NCBI RefSeq assembly: GCF_003473485.1
Contig: NC_053042.1
Location: forward strand, 29,995,262 to 30,059,261
Source: Medicago truncatula
Lineage: Eukaryota; Streptophyta; Magnoliopsida; Fabales; Fabaceae
Length of the DNA stretch: 64,000 bases
Direction: 5' to 3'
Shown here: piece by piece, positions 1-11,489 of the stretch
Layout: each line of letters opens with the position of its first letter
Numbering within the stretch: position 1 is the stretch's first letter
Made by a program: the position numbers and the translations under genes
The notes under the pieces: model-generated
What the model was told of the DNA's origin: nothing
Database searches by the model: none
The model's input: the letters and a program-made list of their open reading frames with translations, nothing else

Positions 1-681
1 CAAATCCTTAACCAAAATCTCATCAAACACCTTCCGCCCATACTCCACTTCCCCACACTTAACATACATCGTCAAAAAACTATTCCCAACCGACAAATCA
101 TTCTCAAAACCAAACTTAAAACAACAACCATGTAAACAAAAACCAAGTCTTAACTTCTCCGGTACCAAAATACCCGAAACCAAACCCAACATTGTAACCG
201 AATTAACAAAAAACCGATTCTCACATAACATTCTCCGAAAAAGCTTAATCGCTTCAACGATCATCATATTATTAGTGTACCCGGAAATCATGGCATTATA
301 AGAGATTGTAAGGTTTACAGGACTTTCATCAAACACCTTACGTGCAAGGCAAGGAAGTGAGGTTTTGGAGTACATGTTGATGAGGGAAGAGTGGGTATAC
401 GGGTCGGGTTGAGACCCGGTTTTGAGGATGTGGGAATGGAGCTGGGAACCGGTGAAGGGGAGGGAGAGGAGGGCGCAGGATTTGAGGAGGACGGGGAACG
501 TGAATGTGTTGGGGAAGAAGGATGAACGGAGCATGTGACGGTATACGGTTAATGCTTCCATGAATTTTCTTTGCTTTGAGAGTTCTCGGAGGTAACAGTT
601 CCATGCTGTTGTTGGGTTTTGTTTTGATTCGCCGGGAACGGGTGGCGACGATGTAGAGTGACGGTGGTGGGAAGTGTTCAT
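1..681 (-). CDS. Pentatricopeptide repeat (PPR) protein, N-terminal part, cut by window edge
   Basis: An open frame of 227 codons runs from an ATG at 681 to the left edge without a stop. After a short N-terminus it shows tandem helical repeats of the plant PLS type: a 'TTAWNCYLRELSK' opening, 'MEALTVYRHML' repeat helices, 'DPYTHSSLINMYSK', 'ARKVFDE', 'YNAMISGYTNN' and 'GNSFLTMYVKCGEVEYGRKVFDE'. PPR proteins of this kind bind organellar RNA and usually act as C-to-U editing specificity factors in mitochondria or plastids. The order of motifs resembles Arabidopsis At3g11460 (MEF10, a mitochondrial editing factor) as I remember it; orthology is inferred. The C-terminal E/DYW region would lie outside the window. 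Such genes are usually intronless, which fits the open edge. The first 25 residues are Ser/Pro/Thr-rich and poor in acidic residues, compatible with a targeting peptide. Confidence 0.9.
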   Translation of the reverse strand, partial: MNTSHHRHSTSSPPVPGESKQNPTTAWNCYLRELSKQRKFMEALTVYRHMLRSSFFPNTFTFPVLLKSCALLSLPFTGSQLHSHILKTGSQPDPYTHSSLINMYSKTSLPCLARKVFDESPVNLTISYNAMISGYTNNMMIVEAIKLFRRMLCENRFFVNSVTMLGLVSGILVPEKLRLGFCLHGCCFKFGFENDLSVGNSFLTMYVKCGEVEYGRKVFDEILVKDL

Positions 682-1442
682 TTCACTTTTAATTTTGTGT
701 GCGGACACTCAGATTTTTAAATCCTTAAAAAAAACACTCAAGTTTTTAAAGTTGTTTGGGATTTTACTAAGAAATTTTTTTTGGTTACATTTTTTTTACT
801 AAGAATTTAGAAGTAAGTAAAGTTTATTATATATGTCCCGATATTTCAGGTAATATGGACAAGACATTATAATATGGAGCATCATAATTCGAACTCTAAA
901 CATTCATTTATTTATCTTATTACTAAACTACTAAACAAACAAATAAAATAGGGTAAAGTTCAATACATACATTTCAATATAATATCAATTATTTTTTTTC
1001 AATTATATACATTCAACTTGATACTATATAATCCTTCAAAAAAAAAAAACTTGATACTATATAATAATATATAATCATTCTTAATTTTTCCAAAACATCC
1101 GCCAGCGGTAAATGACTAACCTTAGTCGGACAATACTCATAAAGTACTACTATAATATTTGAATCCAAGGAACAACTAATATTTGCTAAAATATCAACAT
1201 ATTGATTCACTTAATAAGAATAAGAAACTCCACCTTCCATATCATCCCCCAACAAATGACGAATCTTCTTTAACAATGGAGCAACTCTTCGATGGACACA
1301 AAGATTTGGATACTTTATTTAGTAACACACATAAAAAGAAAAAAAGTAGAAAAAATAATAATTAATTTTCAAATGATTATAGTGTACCTTTTGTTTATGT
1401 GACCAAATAGACTAATAGAGTGTCCAAATTATCGTCTAGAAG
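682..1442. other. Intergenic, AT-rich, no gene seen
   Basis: This is the presumed promoter and 5' flank of the PPR gene. Short open frames here are low-complexity and resemble no family. I see no clear repeat ends. Confidence 0.5.
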
Positions 1443-1583
1443 TCCTAATTCAACTGACAAATGCCGAAATTGTAAGGTCGGCGGACGTCGTGACCCGGGT
1501 TCGAACCTGGAACCTCACAGTTTTGTGTGAGTTTAATTTCAGTGGATTACCGCTTCATCTAAGACCAAAAAAATAAAAAAAAG
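1443..1583 (+). repeat. tRNA-derived SINE (3' part)
   Basis: A good RNA polymerase III B box (GGGTTCGAACC, about 1497-1507) is followed by the 'gtgtgagtttaatttcagtgg' type body and an A-rich tail ending near 1583. The same tail structure recurs at several other places in this window, on both strands. It is a retroposed SINE and not a functional tRNA, because no acceptor stem or cloverleaf can be formed around the B box. Confidence 0.7.
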
Positions 1584-3431
1584 AGTGTACATCCAAAAAT
1601 TATTCTCAGTAAGGACTACCACATATGACTAAAAAAAACCATCTTAATCACCCGGTAAACAACTATATAATCAACATGCAATTCAATTGTTATGAAACTC
1701 AATCTTATGGTATACTTCAATTGCTATGAAACTCAATCTCCTCACAGTTTGTTGATGCATAATGCAAATTATCATAATTATTATCTTTTCATCAGTTGTT
1801 TTTTCCTCATAATCACATCGATAGTTATAAATGATCTATTTTTTATATAATGTTAGGAACATAATTACATAATTCGCCACTTCCCCCTGAGAACCACGAA
1901 CCGGTTCGCACGTACCGATTCACAATATTTTTTCATACTTGGTTCGTGCAAATTCGTTGTTTGGTTTCTGAGAGCGGTGAACAGGTGTGAAGATTAGCTT
2001 TTGAGTCAAAGTTTTTGAAACCATGGAAGATGAAGTTGTTCACTGTTAATGATTTGGTAAAGATGAAGAGGTTCTCATTAAGTTGGATAGAAAAGCACCA
2101 GTTCTCGATGAGAGAAGTAATTAAAAAGTGTCTCCAAAGCTGTCTGCATTATTTATTTATTTATTATTTTTCAATACTTTAATATGTTATTTCATTTTTC
2201 AATTAGACAAGCGAACCGACTCTGTATACCTCTTCATGTACTGAATTCTTGGTAGATTGTGAACCGCGTACTAAGTACCCGTACCACGTACCGAGCGAAT
2301 TGCGAACCTGGTGAGTATGGTTAGGAATACGGTATGAATTTTTTTTTGGTAGTGATACATAAATTTTAGTATAACACTACTCAATCTTTTTCTTAACGTG
2401 AAATAAGTGTCATTTAGTGTGGGACCATGTGACGTGAGTAATGAATCCTACATTTGCCACTTTTAAGGTAAGAGCACATTCATTTTTTGTTTTTGTTCCC
2501 GGAACACATTCTATTTTGGTATTGAAAAAAGGGTGCCATTTAGGATGGGAGACCTCTTTTTTTTTACAACTAATATGATTTTTTATTTTAGAATAATATG
2601 GGTGCTTATTGACCCTTAGATAAGAATTAAATGATTGAGATTAAAAACCCTCTTTTAAAATACATGTTCCTTGCTACATGATATCTTGTTTGTATGGATT
2701 ATTCATCTTCTCCATATCAAAAGTGCGGATTCTAAATCAAAAATATCATGTTGAAAGTGTATGCATCTTGCAGGGAACACACGAAAATATACATGTTGAA
2801 AGTGTATGCTTGCTGGGAATGTATGCAGCTTGCAGAGAACACACGAGGATGGTGGTGGTAACATTGTAGGATTTATAAGCTTCTTAATCCTTCATGACAA
2901 AAAAATTCATTACAAATTCAATTGCTTTTTTAAAGTTCAAGATTAATGTTTTAAATATATCATCCTAGTGGGTGGGTCATGCTGCAAACAAATCTATGCC
3001 ATTCAAAACCTTCTTTCTAAATCTAATGGCTGGCATCGATTTTGAAATTAAAAAAAAAAAAAGTAAAAATTGTAGTCTGCCTACCGTAGCCAACACCTGA
3101 AGAAAGTGGAAACAAGTTCTATTAATAGTATACCTGTTTCCTGTTTTTGTTGATTTGTTTTTCTTGTAGGTAAAGTAATGTACTATATTAGTACCACAAG
3201 TTGAGGCATGTCTGAACAAGTATATCGGCAAGTTTGAGAACAAGAAAGCTATAACATCCTCATAATTCGGAACACTAGCACGTGTCAATTTAAAATTAAC
3301 AACTTTTTTTGGCATTGATCCTTGATAATGTTTTGATTCATTATTTCTTAATTTCTCTTCTCTTTTCTCTCCCACACCATTATTCCATAACAACGTTAGA
3401 GTAACATTGCTTGATAGCTATAGAAGGAAAT
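1584..3431. other. Intergenic with degenerate repeats
   Basis: The span 1690-1740 holds two copies of 'attgctatgaaactcaatct'-like sequence. About 1880-2330 has inverted, GC-richer ends ('cacgaaccggttcgcacgta' against 'accacgtaccgagcgaattg') and may be an old mobile element. At 2745-2850 there is an imperfect tandem repeat (about 50-bp units with 'catgttgaaagtgtatgc' and 'gcagggaacacacga'). No credible gene is seen. Confidence 0.4.
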
Positions 3432-3955
3432 ATGGCTAGCTCAACTGAGAACTCAGACGAAACGTTTCCATCTGCAGATATTGCTGCAGAACTGAATCCT
3501 GGGAATAATACTGAGGTTCAAGTTGATCCTATATCTTCTGAAGTTGCTGCCTCCAAGGAAATTAAGGTACATGCATTGATTGTTTTTTCTATGCAACACT
3601 GACGTTAAGTTTGTTCGGACACCGGCAAACAGATTACATTCAATTACTTTCATTTTTTAAATTATTACATGTGTCAGTGTCGCCGGTGTCATATCTGATG
3701 TCGGTGTTCATAGATTTTTTTTTTCAATTCCTAGATGGAATTATGGAACATGACTGAAGAACTAATATATACCTTATTTTTTTGTACCATGGTGCTTATT
3801 GATTGAAGGAGGAAGCTACAGACAAACAGAAGAAAAAACAAATAGAAAAGAAGGAATATTTGGATAAACTAAAGTCAGCAATTATAATTTCAAGCATTGT
3901 TGTGGCTCTGGCAGGAGCAGCATTTGCCATAACCAAGAAATTGAAAGAGAAATGA
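3432..3955 (+). CDS. Small tail-anchored-type membrane protein, two exons, function unknown
   Basis: Exons are 3432-3566 and 3809-3955, joined in phase 0 across a GT-AG intron of 242 bp, giving 93 residues. The start is the ATG of 'MASSTENSDE'; the frame is open a little further upstream but has no earlier ATG. The N-terminal half is acidic and Ser-rich. Then comes a highly charged Lys/Glu segment in exon 2 (about residues 46-66, KQKKKQIEKKEYLDKLK), then one hydrophobic helix (about 69-87, AIIISSIVVALAGAAFAI) and a basic tail KKLKEK. That layout is typical of a C-tail-anchored protein with the N-terminus in the cytosol; the short helix with a basic tail suits an outer organelle membrane (inference). 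I do not recognise the family. The exact splice fit and the sensible protein make it a likely real gene. Confidence 0.7.
3567..3808 (+). other. Intron with a GTGTC-type repeat
   Basis: The intron contains 'gttcggacaccggcaaac' and 'gtgtcagtgtcgccggtgtc' (3611-3690). This sequence type recurs near 20,220-20,340 and 49,410-49,510. Confidence 0.6.
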
Positions 3956-5215
3956 TCCCACATTGCTCAGTGCTCGAGAGTATTAGAAGATTCATAGATA
4001 TTATCTTCTTTATTTCTTTTTAATACAAGTTTTCTTTCTTTTTGTATGAATTAGTGGTGCCCATCCTTTCTGGAATTTTTGGGTTCTCAAATAAGTCCCC
4101 AGCACCACAAACTATTTAATATTTATGGGATGATAATCATATACATTTTTCACTATGTACTTTCATATCTCAATAGTGTTTATGAAATGATAATCATATA
4201 CACTTTTCAGGATGTAAGTACCCTGATGATTGATGTATCCGTGTCTTAGATTACCAAAATTTATATCATGTTTCTTCTTATGAAGTGTGTATGAGGGTAC
4301 ATTTATTTATAACTATATCATTGGTGCGAAATATCAATCGACTTTATCAAAATAATTAATCTTTGTCAACGAATTTGACTGACCATCTTTAGTAAAGTCT
4401 CCATTCTCAACCACGTTTTTTCCATCCACAAAGTTCAAACTAACATTGCTTAAAAAATTTGAGTCTAGTTCTACTCATAGATCCTTTAACTTAATTTAAA
4501 GTTCTGTATTGGTTCTTTATTACTTTTAGTTATTATTATTAAAAGGTGTTTTATCTTTTTAAACATCAAGAATGTTGAATTTTTTTAGAGCAACAATGTT
4601 GAATCTTTAGTGATTTCTTTCCAAAATTATGAAAAAAATGTATGGCTTGATATTTTGCCGAGATTCTGGTCTACATTGTAGAACACGTTTAGTCGCCTGA
4701 TTTTTGCACAAGGCTACCAAGCTTTGAAAACAAATGAATTTACCTTCAACTGTTTGGGCATGAAACTAAGGACAACATAAGCACTTGGAGAGTAGAAGGG
4801 GCATAAATTAAAAGAGCACGACACTTTGCTTATATTAATACTACATGATTATAGAAGAATGTACAATAGATTTTCCAAAATTACAAGGAAAATGGAGTCA
4901 AGGGATATGACTCCTCTTAGGTGAGCTATTTACTTTGGATAGTAAAGTATATATCAACCATTGATAAACAAATCACCGGTTGATAGTATATCCTCATGCA
5001 TAACAAATCGTGAGTTTCTCACTTTACTAACTACTCATCTTACCGATTCAAATTCAGACAAGGTGGTGAACATTCATATAATCACATGCGTACAGAGTCC
5101 AAATTTTGAAACTATATGTGAATATATATTATCACACTCACAATAGATATGCAAACGTTTCCTTTAAAAAAAAAATAGATATGCAAACGTATGAATCCAA
5201 TGGCCTAAAATATAT
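3956..5215. other. Intergenic between convergent genes
   Basis: This is the 3' flank of the tail-anchored protein gene and of ABCB29, which converge here. It is AT-rich. The phrase 'gatgataatcatatacattttcac' occurs twice near 4130-4210. No gene or clear mobile element is seen. Confidence 0.5.
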
Positions 5216-8200
5216 TCAAACAATGTGACCAGAAGATAGCAATGAATCCATGTGACCATTCAACATAGTTGAACGAGGCAGCTCTTCTAGCTTTCCATTA
5301 TCCAAAAGGAATATTCTTTTAGCCATCATAACGGTTTCCAAGCGATGAGAGATCACAAGCACCTATGAATTGAAAACTGTAAGAATTACTTAAGGTCTCA
5401 ATTAAGCATATCCAATTACTAACATATTGAAAACTGAAAGCAAAATAATCAAATGGCAAAGTAGCTCTGGAAACTCGAATGTCATAACATTGTTGGTCCT
5501 GTGATATAGACTAGGATCTGAATGCATCAAAGAAATAAGAGAAACTTTGCAAAAAAAAGAGAGAGAATAAGATAAAGAGTGTACAACAAATACTTATCTA
5601 GCTGATCATATAATGTTATATGTCACATGACAAATAACAGAAAAGGTTAGTTTCCATACCGTACGATTTTCCATTAAACGCTCCACAGCTTGTCTCACTA
5701 ATAACTCAGATTTACTATCCAACGCAGAAGTTGCTTCGTCCAGAATCAATATAGAAGAATTTTGATAGAAAGCCCTTGCAATAGCCAGTCTGTAAGTTTG
5801 AGAAAGGAAGTAACATATCAAATTTGAATGATATTTCATAAATATTCAAAACATTAAATTTGTCCTTCACATCAATCATAGCTACCAAAAGCTCTTTCCA
5901 AACAGAACAAAATTAGCTGTTAATTCATGGTTTATAGAACAGAATGAAATTTGAATTTGAAAATTTACCTTTGCTTCTGGCCTCCACTTAAAGTTGAGCC
6001 TCTTGGTCCAATATTGGTATTGTATCCTTCTGGAAGTTTCCTAATAAACTCGTCTGCATAAGCAGTTTGAGCTACATGCTTCACTTTCTCCATGTCAATT
6101 TTTGTTGTCAGATCCCTATAACCAATGTTTTCAGCAACTGTACCTGAAAAAAGTGTCTACAATCATATACCATCAGTATTTGAGATTGAAGTAAAAACCA
6201 GATATCTAAGTGCAGTGGAGCTAACCTTTAAACATAAGGTGTTTGGTAACTACCCAAGTTTCTGAAAACTGGTTCTTGTGGAAACTAAATTTGAGATAAA
6301 AATGGTGTTCTTTAATACATCATTTTGAATATGGCTATTTTCTAGTTCAACCTTTTCCAATTCTCTCTATTCCATTCTATTCTTCCTTTCTCTCCCCTTA
6401 AGCTAGATCTTAAGGGTAGATAAATGATGAGGATAAGTATAGGAATTACTCGTTAATCCAAATGATCAATAAGCATGATATGCCTCTTGAATTTAAAACG
6501 GGATTAGACAAAAATAGTTTAAAATATATTTTTTAAACCAAACTTTGTTTCAGTCAAAACTAGTTGCAAGATAACCTGAATTTATATAACTAGTTTATCA
6601 TAAACAGTATCAAACCAGTTATGGGAGTTGCCAAACTGCCCCTAAAAGCTTGTACATTTTTTAAATTCTTGTGAACATTGTGAACTGAAGTCAAATCCTG
6701 CATACAAAAGAAGAAGAATACAGAGGCTTGAGTGATGAATCACTTACTATATCTTGAGAAACTACACCAACATGTCTTCTTAAACTCTGCAAACGAATGT
6801 TCTGGATGTCTTGGTTATCAATCAGTACAGAACCTGCGGGTATAAGAACATGAATAAAAGCTATTGATAAGCAAGATGAGAACTGAGTGTAAAAGTAAAA
6901 CCAGTTAGTATAAGAAATGTATTTGATAAATAACTATTCCCATGATAAACCACACATGATAAAATTAAGTATATTCATCTTTATATTAAATAAACGGCTC
7001 ACCAGATATAGGATCATAAAGCCGAAGCAACAGTTTTGCCAGTGTTGTTTTTCCTCCCCCAGACGGGCCAACAATAGCAACTATCTCTCCAGGTCTAACA
7101 TGAAGGTTCAAACCTTTTAAGATATGAGGTAGGCCATCATTGTACTTAAAGGAGACATCACAGAATTTCAGGTCCCCCGTAACATGGTCCAAATCAACAG
7201 CATCTGGTTTCTCAACCACCTATTATTCAGAAAGAAAAAAAAGATCTATTATTGAAGTTCATCTAGCTTTTTTTATAAAAAAAAAGGGGGAAAGAGCAAA
7301 TTATTGTTGATTAAAGTGACACTAATGAGAAAACCGTTCTCGAGGAGATTTGAACCTCATCCATTGAGATTGCATGGTTAAAACTTTTACTGAGCTGACA
7401 ACTCATGGACATCAGTTCATCTAGTTACCTTGACAGAAAATTTTAAAATAGTAGAACAGGATATTATATGCTCGAACCATCCTAGATTTTTTTTCTTATT
7501 TCATCAATTTCAAACAAATTGAAAAGAAAATATAAAACAATAGAAAAGGAAGGTGAAAGTTAAACAAGCATGCAGATCCAATGTCATATAGGGTCTTTTA
7601 AGCAAGTGGTCATAAATTTACCTTATTTTTGAACCTGGTCATAGCAAACAAGCGTTCGATAGCTGGCTCTCCTTCTCTCCATTCATTGTAAGCTTTTCCT
7701 ACATCCTGCGTTATTCTTTATTTTAAGATTGATAACCAAAGACAGCTCCACAAAAGCTGAACCATGATAACAATACCTGAATAGGCTCAATTAAGAAAAG
7801 CAATGAAGTCACAAATGAAACCAAGCTACAGCGATCAAATGAACCTCTTGAAATCACGATCGAACCTGCGCAAAGTATGGAAAGAACTCCAAAATAAATA
7901 GCCTGAATAACCTGGGGAATTACTGCTTTCATCCTTTTTTTGTTCAGCATCGCAGAGAAGTCCATCAGGGCCAGTCTCTTGAACCTGACACTCTCAAGTG
8001 ACTCTGCGTTGTTTGCTTTCACAAAGAGATACGCGGGCAGCATCTAATTGTTTAGGAGGGGAAATATTGAACACAAGGTAGATAACAAGATTTGCAAACA
8101 ATGCAAGGCTTTTAAGATTTCTTCGTAAAGTACATTGAAGGAGCGTGAGACAATCACGTTTACCTCATTCAGATAAGCTGAGAGAGCAGCAATGCTAATA

Positions 8201-10532
8201 TGTGACTTTTTAGATATTTTGCGAAGTTCTTGACCAAGAAAGGTAACAACTAGAACCATACAAGGAATAACCTGCAATATGCAAAAGCATAACACATGAT
8301 TAAACCTAGTCTTTCTGAAAGAAAAATCAAGTGGTAAGAAAGCATAATCCTCTGACTCACCATAGCTGATATCAAAGAAAGTTCAGGACTTATAGCCAAC
8401 ATATGCATTATCATTGCAGAAAATTGCAGAGAACTTGGTACTATGGTCTGTCAGAAACAAGGGCTAATCATAAAAAAATATAAACAGATACTATAAAGTG
8501 ACCAATCAATTGAACTAAAAAGTAAAAACCACATGCAAATAAATGGAACATTTGTTTTTTTTGAAAGAATGCAAATAAATGGAACATAAATGGAATTATT
8601 GTGCAGTGTGCTCAAAACTACAAGCAAAAACATGAGAAGGGTCACGTTTATAAATTATAAACCCCACCATTCAATCCTCTATTTCTCATTTTATTTAAAC
8701 ACACATACCTTCTCATTCAACATATTATGCAAAGGGATAGGATTTAACCTCTCAAAAAAATGAACATGAGGGATACATTTCCCATGCCCCTCACACCACA
8801 ACAAAGTACAATAAATTTGCGCTTTGCACAGATTCGTCATTTATTGGGGTCTTAAAAAGTACCATATTAGGTACTATCCATGCCATGTAACAGGGTGACA
8901 AAAATTCTACTTATAGTCTGTGCACTTAAAAAAGCAAAGAGATGTTTTATTCTTACACACAGATTTGACAACAAATTTTAAAAGTGATTTGGATTGTTAA
9001 CGCAATTTAAATACTCCCTCCATTTCAAAATATAAGGAAAATTCACTTTTTAGGTTCATTCATTTAATGATGTATGTGGTTCATAATATGGACTACATAC
9101 ATCATTATATGAATGAACCTAAAAAGTTAATTTTGCTTATATTTTGAAACGGAGGGAGTATGTTATTAGTTACTCCCTCTGTCTCGTAATATCTGAACCA
9201 TTTTAAAAAAATATTGTCCCAAGAATATTGACCCATTTCACTTTTCAATATTACATTAATTACTTTTTTTCCAATTATAACTCTAATTAATACTGCTTCC
9301 ACCACTTCCAAGTCAATATATTCTAGTACTTTACATTTATGATAAAGAAGAATGCATCAAAACTTGACAAAGAAGAATGCACCAATACTTGACAAAAACA
9401 CTCAAAACCATTTTTCTAACTCTTTCATTTATACACTTTTCTTAATTTATACATTTTTCTTAATTGTGAAATGGTCAACTGACTAAGTTAAACTGTGACG
9501 GATTGAGTATGTTTGATTGTTTGTTAATGAATATAACAAGGCGCCGCAACTCATAAGTTATCCACTTAATGTAATAAACCATAATTTTAAATGTAGTTAA
9601 TTTAGGGTAGTGATACACAAACCACCTTAGGTGGCATGTACCACTTGTACACCCACATACAATTGTGACATGTGTCCACGTGGTCCCCACACACAAAAAA
9701 AAAAAAAAAAAAACTCACATTTTATATCTCTCACATAGAGGTGGTACAATGTGTGTATGGAGAAAAGGGTGTTCATTATCTGTTAAGTTATGCGAATATT
9801 GCAAATGTATTTTAATCTTAAAAATTTACAAAAATTAACTATTGAGATTAATTTTGATGCATGACCTATATAAAAACTTTTTACACCGTCAACTAAAATT
9901 TACTTCATAAAAACCCCATAGAAATTAACGTCAAAGTTCTTCACCAAAGTTTGTGCGTAAAATAGTAGCAATAGTAAGATAAAACTCACGTTAAGAAGAG
10001 CGTATAAGGTAGCGGCAAGATCAGAAGCTTCAGCAGTAATCCTGTAAGCAATATCCCCACTCGAAATGGCGTCATTCGCTTCAAAAAACGTAAGTTCCCT
10101 CTGCATCACACGATCGAACACATGAACTCGAACCTCATAAACCGCGTTCAACGAAGCTTCCCAAAGAAGCGCGTGTTGCGCATACGTGGCAATCAACCGA
10201 ACAAGAACCAAACCGCCAAGCGCGAGTCCTTGTCTGACGTCGACGGTTGTTGTGGCGGTGGTGACGGCGGAGAATTTGGAGAGAAGGTTGGAAAGGGAGT
10301 AGACGGAGATTGCGCTACAGAGCCAACCGTAGAGGATTGGTTTTTGTTGGGAGGTTAGGTATGGTTTTAGGAATTGGATTGTGTTGTTGTTGGTTCGGAG
10401 GGAGGTGCTTCGGATTTTTAGGTTCGGGAAGTGGTGGTTGTTTTTGGTTCGGAATTTGGTTTGGAATTGGATTGGATGGAGGTTTGAGTTTGGAAGAATG
10501 AATGATGATGAGAGTGAATATGAGATTGGCAT
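5216..10532 (-). CDS. ABCB29: ABC transporter B family member 29-like, chloroplast half-transporter, complete
   Basis: Ten exons joined by GT-AG introns: 10532-9990, 8447-8361, 8271-8164, 8043-7777, 7705-7622, 7219-7003, 6833-6748, 6156-5969, 5789-5660, 5362-5216, giving 618 residues with no break. The Ser-rich, acid-poor N-terminus (about 1-50) looks like a plastid transit peptide. A six-helix transmembrane domain follows (about 60-335), then the nucleotide-binding domain: Walker [10 protein letters not shown] (about 414-422), Q-loop Gln about 462, signature LSGGQ (about 520-524), Walker B ILILDE (about 540-545), D-loop SALD and H-loop His about 576. All catalytic residues are present, so one ATPase half is intact and the protein should work as a dimer. 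Order and length match Arabidopsis ABCB29 (At5g03910, predicted chloroplastic). The substrate is unknown. Only exon 1 forms a long open frame, so a gene finder could easily split this locus. Confidence 0.95.
7285..7440 (-). repeat. SINE in the ABCB29 intron between exons 5 and 6
   Basis: Read on the minus strand it has a degenerate polymerase III B box (complement of 'gatttgaacc' near 7349) and the A-rich end on the low-coordinate side ('aaaaaaaaaggggg' complement side near 7275). It is in the same orientation as the host gene. Confidence 0.45.
9014..9158. mobile_element. Stowaway-like MITE, in ABCB29 intron 1
   Basis: A 145-bp foldback element flanked by TA on both sides. The ends are CTCCCTCCATTTCAAAATAT and its inverted match, and the two halves pair along nearly their whole length around 9085. 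A sister copy lies at 27751-27896. No coding capacity; presumably moved by a Tc1/mariner transposase. Confidence 0.85.
9171..9509. mobile_element. Stowaway-like MITE, more diverged, in ABCB29 intron 1
   Basis: It starts TA-CTCCCTCTGTCTCGTAAT and ends in a decayed inverse ('gtgacggattgag'-TA). It sits 12 bp from the previous MITE. The inner part carries the 'aaatggtcaactga' motif common near the ends of this family. Decay of the right end suggests it is older than its neighbour. Confidence 0.6.
9604..9765. repeat. Dispersed repeat shared with 35,946-36,050
   Basis: 'ggtagtgatacacaaaccac', 'cccacatacaattgtgacat' and 'cacgtggtccccacacac' match a second copy at 35,946-36,050 almost word for word. 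A poly-A stretch follows at about 9694-9712. It sits in intron 1 of ABCB29. Family not recognised. Confidence 0.6.
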
Positions 10533-11489
10533 TATGTTTCTTGAGGAAATGGGAATGAGAATGGTGTTTGAAATATGAATACACTATAAGAAGCACTCTT
10601 GAAATGGGTGTAGATATATGAATATGATACACTATAAGAAGCAAGCATGTGGATTAATTTGGGAGGATTATATATTCATTAGTGTTGGACCAATTTCTGT
10701 TCGATTCATATGAATTGTCTCATTAACATTTCTCTTTTAAATACGTTTCTCTTCATCAATATTTTTAATGCACCATGCTCGTTTATTTTTTGTTGTCCGG
10801 CGTTCGAATCTCAGATCTTGAATATATCATGTTTTTTTATTAAACCACCATAGATTCATATCTGCCATTTTTTTTACAAATATTAATCGATTCAAATAAG
10901 ACATTTGCTTTCAAAGAAAAAAAATGGGAAGACATTTGAAACCCTTCAACCGGGCACAATATATTTATAGGTCTAAAGCGAATTTTAAATTAAGTCTTTG
11001 TAAGTTTGTCGAGAGTAACTTAAAAATTAAGAATTTTTTCAATAGATTTCTTCAATTGAAAGTAATTCTATTCAAGACGTGTCATATTTAAATATGGATA
11101 TCTCTCTCAATTAAAATTTGAACATAAGTTCGTCACTTTATGAGAGTTTAACTCCTTTTGCGAGACAAATTTCATTGGTGCAAGAGCTTTTTTTGTGGGT
11201 TGTTAACTTAGACCAACTTAAAAACATTAAGTTCTAAGTTAGTAAATGTGCACCTTTTTATTTGGAAAAAAATCCCTTACCACTAGTAAGCTTATCTGAT
11301 CTATCTAAATTTGTGGGATTTGCTTTTATATTGTACATAAGAGGAATAAGGGGTCATATTTCTCGAGACAAACCTTCCATCGAGAAATATGATATGTTTA
11401 GATTGGTGGTATAAGGTGGAATTAAGTGAAATGAAATAAAATCTAGTCTATTTTATTCCATCCCACATCCTATACACCAATCCAAACAT
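10533..11489. other. Intergenic 5' of ABCB29, with short SINE remnant
   Basis: The presumed ABCB29 promoter carries a short tandem repeat ('gatacactataagaagca' unit twice, 10580-10650). A SINE-like remnant with the box 'gcgttcgaatctc' lies at 10790-10850. The rest is AT-rich and holds no gene. Confidence 0.45.

Noticed and set aside
338-604. Minus-strand frame of 88 codons rich in Pro and His
   Set aside because: It overlaps the PPR frame in another phase. The PPR frame is open across the whole interval and has clear repeats.
1480-1520. Possible tRNA gene, from a perfect B box
   Set aside because: No paired acceptor stem and no anticodon arm; A-rich tail present. It is a SINE.
2977-3393. 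Minus-strand frame of 138 codons next to the tail-anchored protein gene
   Set aside because: No recognisable domain and uneven composition. It overlaps the expected leader of the plus-strand gene and lacks gene-like splice or promoter context.
10122-10578. Several plus-strand frames opposite ABCB29 exon 1
   Set aside because: They are antisense shadows of a well-supported exon, with Gly/Trp-rich translation typical of reverse-strand coding DNA.
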